Below, one piece after another: positions 11,215 through 22,190 of a DNA stretch of 64,000 nt (the stretch's first letter is position 1; each line of letters starts with the position of its first letter). The position numbers and the translations under genes were made by a program. A model generated the notes under the pieces. It had not been told where the DNA came from. It saw only the letters and a list, made by a program, of their open reading frames with translations, and ran no database searches. Source of the DNA: Pomphorhynchus laevis (Eukaryota > Acanthocephala > Palaeacanthocephala > Echinorhynchida > Pomphorhynchidae); assembly GCA_012934845.2 (NCBI GenBank), contig WNNJ02002094.1, positions 124,001 to 188,000 on the forward strand, read 5' to 3'.

Positions 11215-11583
11215 TCAGCCGAATAGGTAGTTCAACACTGATTGATGGTTCGAGCTGTTATGAATCCACTTCCTCACGTGAAGTTTGATAAATAGCTGGA
11301 TGGAGGCACAATCAATTTCCTCATGTAGTGCATTCCAAATGTTGATTACACGTTGGGAGTGTCTCATTATTCGAAGATTTTTACCAGGGGAAAATTTATA
11401 GAGGGTTAGACGATGTCCACGACAATTTGTAGTTCTAAACTTTATAACATTTGTGGAATATCCTTCAAAGGATTTGACAACTTCCCACATTGCCAAGAGA
11501 TTAAGATACAGTAGTCTTTGTCTCATTGAGCATAAACCTAACAAGGATAGCATGTACAATGTAGTAACTATGATCGATCCCAA
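11215..11583 (-). pseudogene. C-terminus of LINE B-type ORF2
   Basis: Open frame of 122 codons with LLYLNLLAMWEVVKSFEG, CRGHRLTLYKFSPGK and SQRVINIWNALHEEI. It corresponds to the C-terminal region of B1 ORF2 (LYYLDLVALWRMV, RRGHPLKLFKFPHGK, HRALNAWNTLPGEI). The RT core that should precede it is fragmented. Confidence 0.8.
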
Positions 11584-12531
11584 TGCTACCTAATCTCATA
11601 CATACTCATTTACTTATTTTTAACTTCATCTGCGTTGCTTCACTCCACTCATAAATGCGGTCAAGGTCGTTCTGCAAACCGTTTAGTATCCAGTTTACTA
11701 TCTCTACTGCACCATAGTTTTACGTCATCGGCAAATACTAAGCATGCGTTTTGGGATTCTACGGGCAACCAATCTCTCCAAAACTTTACAAATGAAACTT
11801 GTAAGGCTTATGGTCTATAGTCTGAGCAAGATGACGATATCGATTTCTTGAGAATTGGGACAATAATTGCAGACTTCCACGAATTAGGAATCCAGGAGTT
11901 GGAAATACTGTATTGGAAGAGCTTGGCAAGAAATAGAGCAAGACATGAAAACAGTTTTTAGAAGGAACGGAGAAATATCATCCCGGCATGTTGAGCGATG
12001 GGGATCAAGATTTCTTAGGACGACTCAACTTAATTGGAATATATTTAAAAAGTTGACCGTTGTGCAATAGCTCATACTATCAAAATAATTGCAGCTTTTA
12101 CATAATCATCATACGGAAGAGAAAATAGTATATTTCCTCCAATGTGGTAACTGATCGATCTCAACGCTACCTAACCTCATACATACGTATTTACTTATTT
12201 TTAACATCATCTGCGTTGCTTCACTCCATTCATAAATGCGGTCTAGTAACCAACAGTTTAGTATCCAGTTTACTATCTCTAGTGCACCATAGTTTTACAT
12301 CATCGGCAAAGGCTAATCATGGGTTTTGGATACGTAATAATAAGTCATTTAGAAATGTGATCAAAACAATTGACCAAATACAGTACACTGAGGGACTCTA
12401 CAATTTATATATCGTGTAGTGGAAATGTGGCTCTCTACTCTAACTCTGTAGAAACGTCGACTAAAGAATTTCCGAACCCAATTGAGGATGAAACAAGGAA
12501 CACAATAGTGAGATAACAAATTAATTAGACA

Positions 12532-12790
12532 TTAGTGCGAAACTCGATCGAATGCCTTTGAAAAATCTAAAAAGATAACGTCGACGCATTTACCTGAGCT
12601 AGTCGCCTCAGTCAACAATTCACGGGCTGGTAACTTGTTAGTAAGGTACGACCGCTTGGAACATAAACCATGCTGTGAATTTGTAATAATCCTGTGTTCA
12701 TCTAAATGATTCAAAATTCTACGGGCGATTAATCTCTCCAGAACTTTACATATGGAACTTGTGAGGCCCTCTAGGTCTATAGTCTAGGCA
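12532..12790 (-). pseudogene. RT fingers/palm fragment of a LINE B-type element
   Basis: Minus-strand reading gives SSICKVLERLIARRI, then HLDEHRIITNSQHG, KRSYLTNKLPARELL and VDVIFLDFSKAFDRVSH. These are RT blocks around the first catalytic aspartate. The piece stops soon after, so it is a fragment. Confidence 0.75.
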
Positions 12791-12860
12791 AGATTTAAAG
12801 TTCTTACAATTGAAATTCTTAGCTGCTAACTAACAACTACTTACAATCATACATACAACA

Positions 12861-14057
12861 ATGAAGAAAGCAAATTCGAAGGGAGCGTCAAACACTATAC
12901 ATATCACACAACATCGTAATGCGTATAAGCGACTAGAGGTCGAATGCTGCAATAAAGGCTGTGAAGTGTGGTCTATTGTCGACATTCCTTTAAATACCGA
13001 GTCGTCACTCAAGAGCAAGGACTTTTATTGCGGCTTTTGTTCTGCTACAATGATTTCGGCCCTCCAAATGAAACTAGTGCAAGATATGGTTTGTGATGTG
13101 AATTGTTGTAATATATCGTTACCTATCAACTTAAATGACGTTCGTGTCTTTCAAGACCGTACGGACCATAAAACTTCGATAAACACATGTACCGTTAATC
13201 CTGTCGTTAAGCTGCCATTAGATGACAGTTCAATTACTGACCTATGTGAACCGCAGAGTGAATTACTTTCACTGTCATCTACGCATCAGCACGATAATAC
13301 TTCAAATGCCGAACTTCAAATGCTGTCATCCTTTCAGGACAAAGAAAAATCGGTCATTCATGTTGAACAAACTACACCAGCTGTAAACAAAGGAAGGGTA
13401 TGGCGCAACTCCCTATTGCAACCTACACGAAACGCTGGATCGACAGACCATCAATTGGGTGAAATCAGAGGTAGCGATTCGAGTGGGGCCATCGATAGAA
13501 AACAGAAGGCCAAAAATAAGAATAAATCAGGAAATTATTTACCTTCCAATGATCAGAACATTTCTTTGGACAACGCTCCTTCCACAAACTACCGTTCGCA
13601 TCCAGATAGGTCTTGCAATATCCTATTTAGTGGTATCCCTGAATCAAAGGCCAGTAACTCACAAACACGTATGAATGACGATGTGTCCAGCCTCCGTACT
13701 GTGTTCTGTCAGTTACTCTTAGAAGGTGATGATAAGCTAGCTTCTACTCTAAAGGTTACAAAGTTGTTTCAACTTGGAAAAAAGGTGGTAGAGAAACCAA
13801 GATTGTTGAAAGTTGTATTATCTTCCGCAAAACATGCAGACCTTTTGCTCAAACGTGGTTTTCGGCTTAAAGATTATCCACATCCTATTCTTAAGGATCT
13901 GAGTCTCGAAGATCGTTTAAAGTTGAAAGAAGCAAAAACAAAAGTACGAAACCGGCTATCTGAAGGTGAAACGAACTTATGCATACGAAATTTTTAGGTT
14001 GTCAGGTGGCGCCGAGTAGTTCGTTGGAATCCCATAACGATCAACAGCGTCACTTAG
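12861..14057 (+). pseudogene. ORF1 of LINE B1, one stop near the end
   Basis: Starts at ATG 12861. Cysteine finger: EVECCNKGCEVWSIV then FYCGFCSA. A polar linker follows. The conserved core is SCNILFSGIPES, TRMNDDVSSLRTVF, RLLKVVLSSAKHAD and KDLSLEDRLKLKEAK, ending LCIRNF. A TAG at 13995-13997 closes the frame; past it the family C-terminus VVRWRRVVRWNP continues in frame to TAG 14055-14057. ORF1 proteins coat the element RNA; direct evidence of function is absent. Confidence 0.82.
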
Positions 14058-17016
14058 CAGTATCCAGTTCAAATCTTGCTAGTTCGTCTGGAAAAGGTAG
14101 TTTCAACAGTCATTCATCGCAACTCTTGGGTAGCGTTAGTTTCAATTCTGATCTGGGACACTTAGTTTCATTCAACAAATTATTCACCGTTCCTAGTAAT
14201 CCCTTACCACAACCACACGCTATTTATCGATTGGGTATTCTAATCTTCGTAGTTTGCCTGCTCAAATAGTGGAGTTGAAGTATCACATGCTTTCTCATTC
14301 GTATGACATTTTCTGCGTTGCTGAATCCTGGTTGCATCAATATATTGTCGATTCCACTGTGAACATTCCTGGATTTCGCCTTCTACGAAGCGACAGGATA
14401 TCAGGTAGGCGAGGTGGCGGTGTCGCCGCATATGTCAGAGAAAATTTACTCGTATCTGAGGTGTTGAATATTTGTGACCCTTGTGGGTCGTTTGAGACTC
14501 TATGCTTCCGTATTGATCACTCAGCGACCAGTATGAATTTTTGCGTCGTGTATCGATCTCCGTCAGTAATTGCAGACACTGATCAACTAAAACTTATTTT
14601 ACAATCAGTATGTTCCTCCCCTCACTTTATTCTTTTGGGCGATTTTAATCTTCCACGATCTAGATGGTCAGACTATGTCTTTTCTGATGGTAGTTCCACG
14701 GAAAGGGAAATATCTGAGTTCCTAGCTGAGGAACTCATGCTGATTCAGCACGTACAAGAACCAACTTGCTTAACTTCAAGATCGGATTCGGTACTTGATC
14801 TAGTGTTTTCCAGATATGTAGGAGACATAATCAAAGTTGATCATCTCCCTCCTTTAGGAAGTGGTGACCACTGCTTGCTCTCCTCGACGGCTGTCCCTTA
14901 TTCCAGATTCTGTCCACCTTGCTCAAAAACTTCCAAACGTCATTGGTCGAAAGTGAGAAGAGAAGATGTTTTGAGAGTTTACAACCAATTCCCGTGTACT
15001 TTCATGAACACGGACAAGCTATCATTGAATATGATCACTGATTACCTACATAAATTATCTGATATTCTTGCCCCTATGCGCGAATCCTCTTATGCTGCTA
15101 AGTCACCTGCATGGATAGATTCCAACGTCAGACAACTAATAAGTTCAAGAAATTGTTTATGTAAGCTTCAGCGTTCTGACTCTAGTTTCTCTGCCAGATA
15201 TAAATATGTTCGAAATCTTTGTACTAGAGTGAAAGCAACAAAACGATGTGCATTCGAATCGTCAATCGCTAATAATGTAACACGAAATCCAAAACTATTC
15301 TGGGCTTATGTTCGTCGCAACAGAACCCTTAACACAGAAATCAAGTATGTCCTTAATGCGGATGGATGCATGATAACTTCTCAGAGTGGTATTGTGGAAT
15401 GCCTTGCTACGTCTTTTTCGCTACCGACAAATAATTCACGTAGAGCTTCTATCACTTCGCATGGTGTAGCATTAGGACAATCTTCTCGTTTTCTTCCAGT
15501 AACGATTAGTGAGATTGTAAGTCAGCTTCATCAGTTTGACCCATTTAGCTCTACTTGCCCTGATGACATTTCTCCGTTTCTCTTGAAGAATTTATCTAGA
15601 TATTTGGCTCCTTCCCTTCTTGCTATTTTTGAGAAAAGTTTGACCAGTGGATGTGTTCCTGAAGTCTGGAAAACTGCCATCGTAGTTCCGATCCCAAAGA
15701 AAACCATTGCAACGGCTTGTACTGACTATAGACCAATCAGCCTGACTAGTTCTCTATGCAAAGTGCTTGAAAAGTTGATCGCCACCCGGATCAGGCATCA
15801 CTTGAGGGAACCCGGAATAATGTCGTCTTCTCAACACGGTTTCCTCCCTGGTCGTTCCTGCTTAACAAACTTATTGACTTTACGCGAAATGTGGGTTGAG
15901 GCGGTCAGTCGCGGCCAATCAATAAATGTGGTATTCATTGACTTTTCAAGAGCATTCGATCGTGTGCCGCATGAGAGCTTGGTAGCATTACTATTTAACT
16001 AGGGCATTCCCGTAATGTTGTGTAAGTGGATTCAAGATTTCCTACGTAATCGATTCTTTAGGGTGAGAATTGGCACCCATCTTTCCACTCCCAGACGCGT
16101 TTACTGTGGTGTTCCGGAGGGTACCGTACTAGGACCTCTGCTGTTTATTGTGTTCCTTAACGATTTGTTGCTGCGGATTCAGAGTCCCTGTCTTGCTTTT
16201 GCTGACGACCTCAAAATATGGTCTGTAGATGATATTGATCCGCTTGGCATTTCCCTGCAGGAAGACCTTAATGAAATATACCAATGGAGTGAGGCTACTG
16301 GTATGAAGATCAATGTTGACAAATGCGGCCACATGAAATTAGGAAGGCGTTGCGATGACCGTCGTTTTCGCCTAGGAACTTCAATTCTTTATGTCGTCAT
16401 TGAGTATAGGGATCTGGGTGTCATGGTGCATAGGACATTAAAATCACGATCAAATACAGAGTTTGCCTATAGCAAGGCTTTGCGAGCTATGTACTGCGTC
16501 AAAAATTCATTTAATCGTATTAATCCATACGTCTTCAAACGGTTTTACTGCGCTCTTGTTCGCCCGCATATAGAGTACTGCGTGCAAGCAGTTTTTCCAT
16601 ACACTAAGAAAGAGTTCAATAGACTAGAGTCAATCCTTCGTAGAGGTTCTCGAATGTGTATGGATGGATCATATTCATATCGTGAGCGGCTTGAATTTCT
16701 AAAGATACCATCTTTGGGTCAGAGGCTATATTACCTAGACCTTGTTGCATTATGGCGAATGGTTAATGGGATAGATGGATTTGTCTCGTGCTATGTTAAA
16801 GTTTGTTCTCAGACGCGTCGTGGCCACCCGTTGAAACTATTTAAGTTTCCCCACGGTAAAGTAGTGAGTTTGGCTAGGCTCTCACATCGAGCATTAAACG
16901 CCTGGAACACGTTGCCTGGAGAAATAGCATGTACCAAGGACTTCTCTCAATTTAAAGTTCAACTTCGTCAGTGGATTAACGATCATGGCATTCCGGATGT
17001 ATACAATATTATGTAA
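14024..17016 (+). pseudogene. ORF2 (EEP endonuclease, RT) of LINE B1, one frameshift and one stop
   Basis: The family start site overlaps the ORF1 Arg-Trp codons and has TTG (14024) where family A has ATG. After a frameshift before 14254 the endonuclease reads NLRSLPAQIVELKYHM, FCVAESWLHQYI, GGGVAAYV, VVYRSPSVI, ILLGDFNLPRSRW and GSGDHCLL. RT: NYNPISLT-like DYRPISLTSSLCKVLEKLI, QHGFLPGRSCLTNLL, VFIDFSRAFDRVPH, a TAG at 16000-16002, then GVPEGTVLGPLLF, FADDLKIW and the thumb. The C-terminus has RGHPLKLFKF and HRALNAWNTLPGEI and ends in YNIM. About 1000 codons, otherwise clean. Confidence 0.88.
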
Positions 17017-17089
17017 CCGCTACTTACTTTTTTACTTTTTTTCTTTTCTTTTTTTCATATTTTCCTATGTGATCAGTTGAAACAGCCAT

Positions 17090-17107
17090 TTGGCTATAAC
17101 TTGTAAT
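17090..17107 (+). repeat. Target-site duplication of REL1, left copy
   Basis: TTGGCTATAACTTGTAAT, 18 bp, in the 3' UTR of LINE B1. The same 18 bp recurs at 20277-20294. The copies flank the antisense REL1 element exactly, next to its poly(A). Confidence 0.9.
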
Positions 17108-20100
17108 TTTTTTTTTCAAATTTTTATTATTAATAATAAATAACGAATACACATTATACCCGCAAATGGGCATTAGTTCAACGATAGAAATCATTGTCTA
17201 CAATTTCTTCTGAGAAAACCTGATTCAAGCTGTTTAACATAGTTCCGTCTGACTGTATTGCACCGTTCTTGCGTAAACGTGGGGCTCGTAAACATGCTGA
17301 GGCGGAGCGGGCTATTTCATTAGATATTTTCCTTTTGATCCGAGTGAGCGTTTCGGCGTATTCTGCATTCGTTCGGCGAGAGATTGCACCAGAAAGGGTT
17401 TTCAGTAATTTGATTGCCTGATCCCCCAATCCACCAGATGAAGATAATACGAACGGAATGAATGTCCCTCGTTCCACCTCCACTATTCTTTCATTGTATT
17501 TAGACAATTTTCGTTGTTCATTGTACTGAAAATTTGCTTCGAGAGATCTAGAGCTACTGGCCTGAGCAAAAACCGAAAAAACCGTAACGTCTAGAAACGT
17601 CCGCTCAAACCAATCGTTGCCAAGTCCAGAACAAACAATATCAAGCCGGGCACTAATGTCACGTGTAGTTGTGCGTTCCATAAATTTTAGATTTGCAGGT
17701 ACTGTGCTTAGGACCGGCTCCGTGTTCACAGAGTTACACACTCGAGAAAGCTCTATGGCAAGTATGTCCCTTATAGCGTTGTGGCGTATAATAGGAAGGC
17801 CCCCGTTTCTACAAGCAAGTGCATGACTTATATCCAGCTTCTCACCACAAGGACAAAAACGATTCGTCAGGTCTGAAGGCACTTGTCCATAACGGCTGGC
17901 TATGGCATCTTTGAATTGATTTGAAGATAGATTGTGCTTTTCGGTTGATAGAGGCAATGCACTTAACCACGATGATGCACCTGATCGCATCGCATGCGTA
18001 ATCGCGTTGTGAACTGAAGAATCGAAATTGTCAGCTACGCTATGTAGTCGCTCTTTCAACCTGCTCATTCGTATGGAAGTAATATCTAGTAATCTTGATT
18101 TTTGAATATCATATAGAGCTTCTGCTTGGACACCGATGTCATACGTTGATGCGAGAGATAATGAGCTATCGTACTCTAGACTCAATGTAAAGGTGGGGTC
18201 CACAATTCCAAGTCCTCCCAGCTTTAAAGGAGATGTGAGTAACACCTTCCAATTCTGATTTAGATTCCAATCTGCGAAAAGGGGAAGAAGAACATCTCTA
18301 AGTGCAGATCCCAAGTCTGTTAACCAGTCTTCATGACACTTGCTTGTTCGTAAAGAAAATATCCATTTCATTTGGACTGAGTTTATCAGGCCGCAGTATG
18401 CAACGTGCGGATCGATGTTGGCAACCACTGCTAGTTTTCGCACAAGTGCGGTCCATTTGTATGCTTTCAACCGGATAGTATCTTCCACAAACTCTGCAGA
18501 CCCTATTGGAGCACCCAAGATCATTGTTCCGTTGATCGAGGTTTTGATGTCTGGTGAGGGAATATCATGAATAGAGATCGGGAAATGCGACACAAGTACA
18601 CTCTTTTCTGGATTCACATGGTAGCCGAATTTAGGACCCTCGTGAATCAGTAAATCCCATACCGTTTTCAGTTCATCCGACTTTCCAACAAAATTCGCGT
18701 CGTCGGCATACCATTTTTGAAAAACGTTGGGGACCGAACGACTGATAAGTGCTATAAGAGGAAGTGACGAGATTGCGAAACCTGGCATCGCGAAGGGGTC
18801 TCCTTGCGTAAAACCCTCCATTGAGTAGATGCTACTGCCATCTCCAAGAACCAATTCTGCAGGAGTACTATATATATTATTTAGTACACGTGATAACGAG
18901 GGGCATCCGTACTCTATGTTATGCAGTGCTACATTTCGATTTAGAGAGTTGAACGCATTAGAAGCGTCTATGGCTAGCATACACATGTCACGTCCTGATG
19001 TATATCTTGCACGTAGTGAGTGAACAGCATGATCGATACCTCCTTTCTGTCCCGCAGCTAGCTGGGAAATCCCGGCCACCTGTTGAATATCCTTTCTCAC
19101 GATCTCTATTATCGCCTTGCTAACTATTCGTCTTGCGGTGTCCCCGATTCCAATCGGCCGAATGCCACCCGATTTTTTTTGTAGGGCGATTAAGCGACAA
19201 GTTGTAAAAGCTTCTAGCTGAATGGGTTCCACTGACTCAGTCGCTAGCCTTATCGCAAATGAAGCAAGGGACCGTGCTAAATTTATCGAGTCCTGTCCAA
19301 ATTTCGTTAACATGTGCCTCCAGCTGAGTGCGTCTAGGCCAGATGGACCAGCTCCACCTTGAGTTCGCTTGCAAGCACGAATAATACATTGATCGTCCAA
19401 CACGAAATATCGGCTAGTTTGATGAGTAACTGTTCCAGGTAAGTATTCGGAGAGTAATGCACTATGCATTATAGGTGCTGCTTGAGGATGAAGATCAGAT
19501 AGTGCTTCCCTAACGGACTTGCCGTTTATGCATTCGTCGGGTGATAGCATTCGGGATAGAGTTTCACCTTCCAAAATGGACGTACTTGCGGCCAACCGTC
19601 CACGAGTCACTAAATTTCGATAGCGCTTAGTCCAATCCATATCATTCTTGTCATTCCGCAAAGATCTTTCACTATGCAGATAGTTTGCCTCGCTGTACAG
19701 TTCGCCTATTTTCCCAGATTCCCAAAGTGCTAGTCTGCGCTCTAAGGTTTTTCTTACTATCCCAATTCTCGAAGTTTGTAATCTCTGCAAAATACAATGA
19801 GAAAATACTGTTGCCTTTATCAAGGAAAAATTTGCGTCCATCCCATTGCTTGCAACGCACGAATAGAAAGATGTCAGTATCTTGATGACCATACGACTAG
19901 CATTACACGCTGGTAACATCAATAAGTTGGGACGCCATTGGATGACATGGTCATAAACTTGTCTCATAGATAAAACTTCGGTAAGCGGAGATTTAGGTAT
20001 GTTCATTACGGATTGAGTAGCTGTGAAGTTAATAGAAGGGTTACCTGCAACCTTACTAATTTTAGTTGACTGGGAGGCAGAATCTGAACATCCATCGTAA

Positions 20101-20276
20101 GGATTCACATGAACAATTTTCATTTTAGAAGAATTCAGACAATCAGAAACTCGACAATTTGTGCATTTTCTATTGTTTTTCGCACATTTACAACCCTTAC
20201 AGCGAGCTGCAGGACCATTACAAGTGCAGCAGAGTTGCATTGATGAAGTTTTTCCTCGGACCATTTAGCAAGGATC
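17108..20276 (-). mobile_element. REL1: R2-like LINE with C-terminal restriction-like endonuclease
   Basis: A complete 3.17-kb element on the minus strand, bounded by an 18-bp target-site duplication. The 3' end (left) is a run of about 10 A residues after AATAATAAAAATTTG. The 5' end leaves only 12 nt before the ATG at 20264. A single intact ORF fills it. The 3' UTR (17108-17177) contains a GCCC-ATTTGC-GGGT mini-hairpin. Full length, an intact frame and exact target duplications indicate a recent insertion. Confidence 0.92.
17178..20264 (-). CDS. REL1 polyprotein: Cys-rich N-terminus, RT, CCHC finger, REL endonuclease
   Basis: 1028 aa, uninterrupted. Residues about 12-45 form a cysteine cluster (CCTCNGPAARCKGCKC and CTNCRVSDC) resembling tesmin/CXC-type metal clusters. 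RT: GGAGPSGLDALSWRHML, IRPIGIGDTARRIVSKA, CMLAIDASNAFNSLNR, EGFTQGDPFAMPGFA, WYADDANFVG, NPEKSVLVS, MILGAPIGS. C-terminal finger: CPCGEKLDISHALAC (C-x1-C-x7-H-x3-C), followed by RHNAIRDILA. The restriction-like endonuclease signature is SARLDIVCSG with FLDVTVFSVFA. In R2-group elements this nuclease cuts the target and the RT primes from the nick. The intact RT and nuclease make it potentially autonomous. Confidence 0.92.
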   Translation of the reverse strand: MVRGKTSSMQLCCTCNGPAARCKGCKCAKNNRKCTNCRVSDCLNSSKMKIVHVNPYDGCSDSASQSTKISKVAGNPSINFTATQSVMNIPKSPLTEVLSMRQVYDHVIQWRPNLLMLPACNASRMVIKILTSFYSCVASNGMDANFSLIKATVFSHCILQRLQTSRIGIVRKTLERRLALWESGKIGELYSEANYLHSERSLRNDKNDMDWTKRYRNLVTRGRLAASTSILEGETLSRMLSPDECINGKSVREALSDLHPQAAPIMHSALLSEYLPGTVTHQTSRYFVLDDQCIIRACKRTQGGAGPSGLDALSWRHMLTKFGQDSINLARSLASFAIRLATESVEPIQLEAFTTCRLIALQKKSGGIRPIGIGDTARRIVSKAIIEIVRKDIQQVAGISQLAAGQKGGIDHAVHSLRARYTSGRDMCMLAIDASNAFNSLNRNVALHNIEYGCPSLSRVLNNIYSTPAELVLGDGSSIYSMEGFTQGDPFAMPGFAISSLPLIALISRSVPNVFQKWYADDANFVGKSDELKTVWDLLIHEGPKFGYHVNPEKSVLVSHFPISIHDIPSPDIKTSINGTMILGAPIGSAEFVEDTIRLKAYKWTALVRKLAVVANIDPHVAYCGLINSVQMKWIFSLRTSKCHEDWLTDLGSALRDVLLPLFADWNLNQNWKVLLTSPLKLGGLGIVDPTFTLSLEYDSSLSLASTYDIGVQAEALYDIQKSRLLDITSIRMSRLKERLHSVADNFDSSVHNAITHAMRSGASSWLSALPLSTEKHNLSSNQFKDAIASRYGQVPSDLTNRFCPCGEKLDISHALACRNGGLPIIRHNAIRDILAIELSRVCNSVNTEPVLSTVPANLKFMERTTTRDISARLDIVCSGLGNDWFERTFLDVTVFSVFAQASSSRSLEANFQYNEQRKLSKYNERIVEVERGTFIPFVLSSSGGLGDQAIKLLKTLSGAISRRTNAEYAETLTRIKRKISNEIARSASACLRAPRLRKNGAIQSDGTMLNSLNQVFSEEIVDNDFYR

Positions 20277-20294
20277 TTGGCTATAACTTGTAAT
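20277..20294 (+). repeat. Target-site duplication of REL1, right copy
   Basis: Second copy of the 18-bp duplication. It is followed by the last bases of LINE B1 (ACTACTAATAATAATG), so this site marks where REL1 entered B1. Confidence 0.9.
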
Positions 20295-20296
20295 AC

Positions 20297-21065
20297 TACT
20301 AATAATAATGCAGCGTTTTTATTTTCCCGTTAACGCCTGTCGGCTTCGGGTAACAAAAAAGCCCTTAAACAGAAACAGTAGCATAGTAACAGAAACAGTA
20401 GCATAGTAATCAACATAATCAAATAAAATAAATGTAGCCACATTGCGTATAAAAACTGTAATGTTAGTACAATGAAATGCATAAGCTAATCACAAGTACA
20501 ACTGACCCTTGTCGATAAGTTTTAATGGCAAAGAGGATAAGTATGGACACTTAAAAACATGTAGCAGAGAAGAGCAAGATAATGAGCAAAATCGACAATA
20601 ACAGCTGGAAGTGCGAGAGTGGAAAGGAAGCCGAATAATGCAAAATTTTGAATGATAGCCATCTAATGATAGACGCCAGATAAGCGGACGTTTGTGATAG
20701 TTTGGGTTCCTCCAAGTTGATTGTGTGTAAACAGGGGAACATAATATATCAGGATCTAATCTACTGACTTTGGAATCAAAGAGATATCGGTTTTCTAAAT
20801 AAGCATCTGTCGAGTCAAGATGTAAATCATTTAATATTTTTACTGACAAGGGTGTTGATCTACTAAGGACGGCCACAGCCGTAGAGGAAGCTTTGGGCGA
20901 GACCCCTACCACTCGCTTTAGGAATCGCCAGAAACATTTGTCAATTATCTGAAAATCCGTTGGTAACAAATCGGTCCAGAAACATTTAATTCCATAACTC
21001 AAAATAGGTAGCAGCATTATGTTAAAGTAACTAACCGCACCCTCAAACGAAAGATGGCGGTATAG
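20297..21065 (-). mobile_element. LINE E 3' fragment
   Basis: Antisense fragment of a LINE family distinct from A-C. It has the ORF2 C-terminal part (20490-21065) and a roughly 190-bp 3' UTR. The 3' end pairs GTTACCCGAAGCCGACAGGC-type sequence into an imperfect hairpin at about 20328-20355. The element meets LINE B1 tail-to-tail. Confidence 0.65.
20490..21065 (-). pseudogene. ORF2 C-terminal fragment of LINE E with CCHC motif
   Basis: Reads YRHLSFEGAVSYFNIMLL, PILSYGIKCFWTDLL, FWRFLKRVVGVSP and ends with CRFCSLSCSSLLHVFKC, a C-x2-C-x8-H-x4-C finger at the C-terminus as in several LINE clades (I, R1, L1-like). The RT palm is absent, so the copy is 5'-truncated. Clade not fixed. Confidence 0.65.
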
Positions 21066-21599
21066 ATTTGTTGGGAATTAGGACAATAATTGCAGAATTC
21101 CACTAATTAGGAACCCAGGAGTTGGAAATACTGTATTGGAAGAGTTTCGCAAGAATTGGAGCAAGACATGAAGACAGTTTTTAGAAGGAAAGGAGAAATA
21201 TCATTCGGGCATGTTGAGCTATGGGGATCAAGAATGTATCTAATAAGAATGTAATTCTATAATAAGAATGTATCAACTTCACTGGAATATATTTTAGAAG
21301 TTGTTGATCGTTGTGAAATAGCTACTAATCTCCAATTAATATCAGTTTTCACAGAATCATCACACGGAAGAGAAAAGCCAGAAGCTAGAGAGAGCGTCAG
21401 CGATTTCAACTTTGTTAGACAATACACCATTCATTGTATTAGTAGAATTGATTAGAGAAGGAATAGTTCTATTGCGTCGAACATATGCCCAAAACTGTTT
21501 AGGCGGTTCATAAGCCTTAATCGCAATAACTGCTTCGTATTAGTCTATAACGAGGAAATGGATTCGAATCTGAACGTAACAAACGTCAAAGGTAATTAC

Positions 21600-22190
21600 G
21601 AGTTTTCAACATAAGCTTCAGATCTTTATCAAACCAAGCGGGAAATTTAGATTGTGAATAAATTGTACGTGCTGGATATTAGGAGTATATATGCCGAATA
21701 TTAGGAGTATACTCTAAAGCGAGTACGCAATGATCACTGCTACCGATAGGTGGTATATAACTAACTCTTTCTATGTCAGTGATACGTTTGGTGAATGCTA
21801 AATCGAGAATGGATTCCGGCCTTGATGAACTACATATAGGTTTGTATATATGCTGAATTAGAAGCAGTTCAGCAACTAGGAATTCGAATAAATACTTTGC
21901 ATCGATGCTACCTTCAGTAAAGAGGGATTCTGATCAGTTTGATTTTGGTAAATTGAAGTCGCCAACAAGTATAAAATGTTTGCTAACAAACAAGATGCTC
22001 AACAGTGGCTTTAAAGCATTATAAATTATTGGAATTGATGGGGACCAATATAGAACGCAAATATTAATACTGACGGACTCACAGTTAGCATAAAAGCGCA
22101 AACTCTCAAACGAACCATACTCGCCACATCGAGATGATATATTTGATATAATTAAATTGTTACGAACTACACAGCAACTCCACCTCCACG
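21600..22190 (-). pseudogene. EEP endonuclease remnant of LINE B2
   Basis: Minus-strand reading contains FILVGDFNLPK (about 21940-21975), FEFLVAELLLIQHIYKPIC, RPESILDLAFTKR and GSSDHCVLALEY. These match B1 (ILLGDFNLPRSRW, SGDHCLLS). Several stops; not functional. Confidence 0.7.

Larger units (their letters stand above)
11140..12800 (-). mobile_element. Two antisense LINE B-type partial copies
   Basis: On the minus strand, 12800-12140 reads RT fingers (CKVLERLIARR), QHGLCSKRSYLTN, FLDFSKAFDRVSH and then an ADDVKLW box. 12120-11140 starts again with the fingers (KSAIIVPILKK), jumps to another ADDVKLW-like box at about 11730 and ends with the ORF2 C-terminus and a 3' UTR. The two pieces are related direct repeats (for example 11635-11745 against 12220-12320). 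Both are broken by stops and deletions. The 3' end at about 11140 has an AGCC-ATTTGC-GGCT hairpin. Confidence 0.75.
12801..20296 (+). mobile_element. LINE B1 (CR1-like), split by the REL1 insertion
   Basis: Near-complete element: a short 5' UTR, ORF1 from ATG 12861, ORF2 to 17016 and a 3' UTR. The 3' UTR is cut at 17107 by the antisense REL1 element and resumes at 20277 with a duplicated 18-bp target. Its own tail is CTTGTAATACTACTAATAA. A small AGCC-ATTT-GGCT hairpin lies just before the insertion point (17085-17096). Three lesions were seen in about 4.2 kb of coding sequence. Confidence 0.88.

Noticed and set aside
19685-19885. Plus-strand ORFs within 17.6-19.9 kb
   Set aside because: All lie antisense to the intact REL1 ORF and show no independent similarity.
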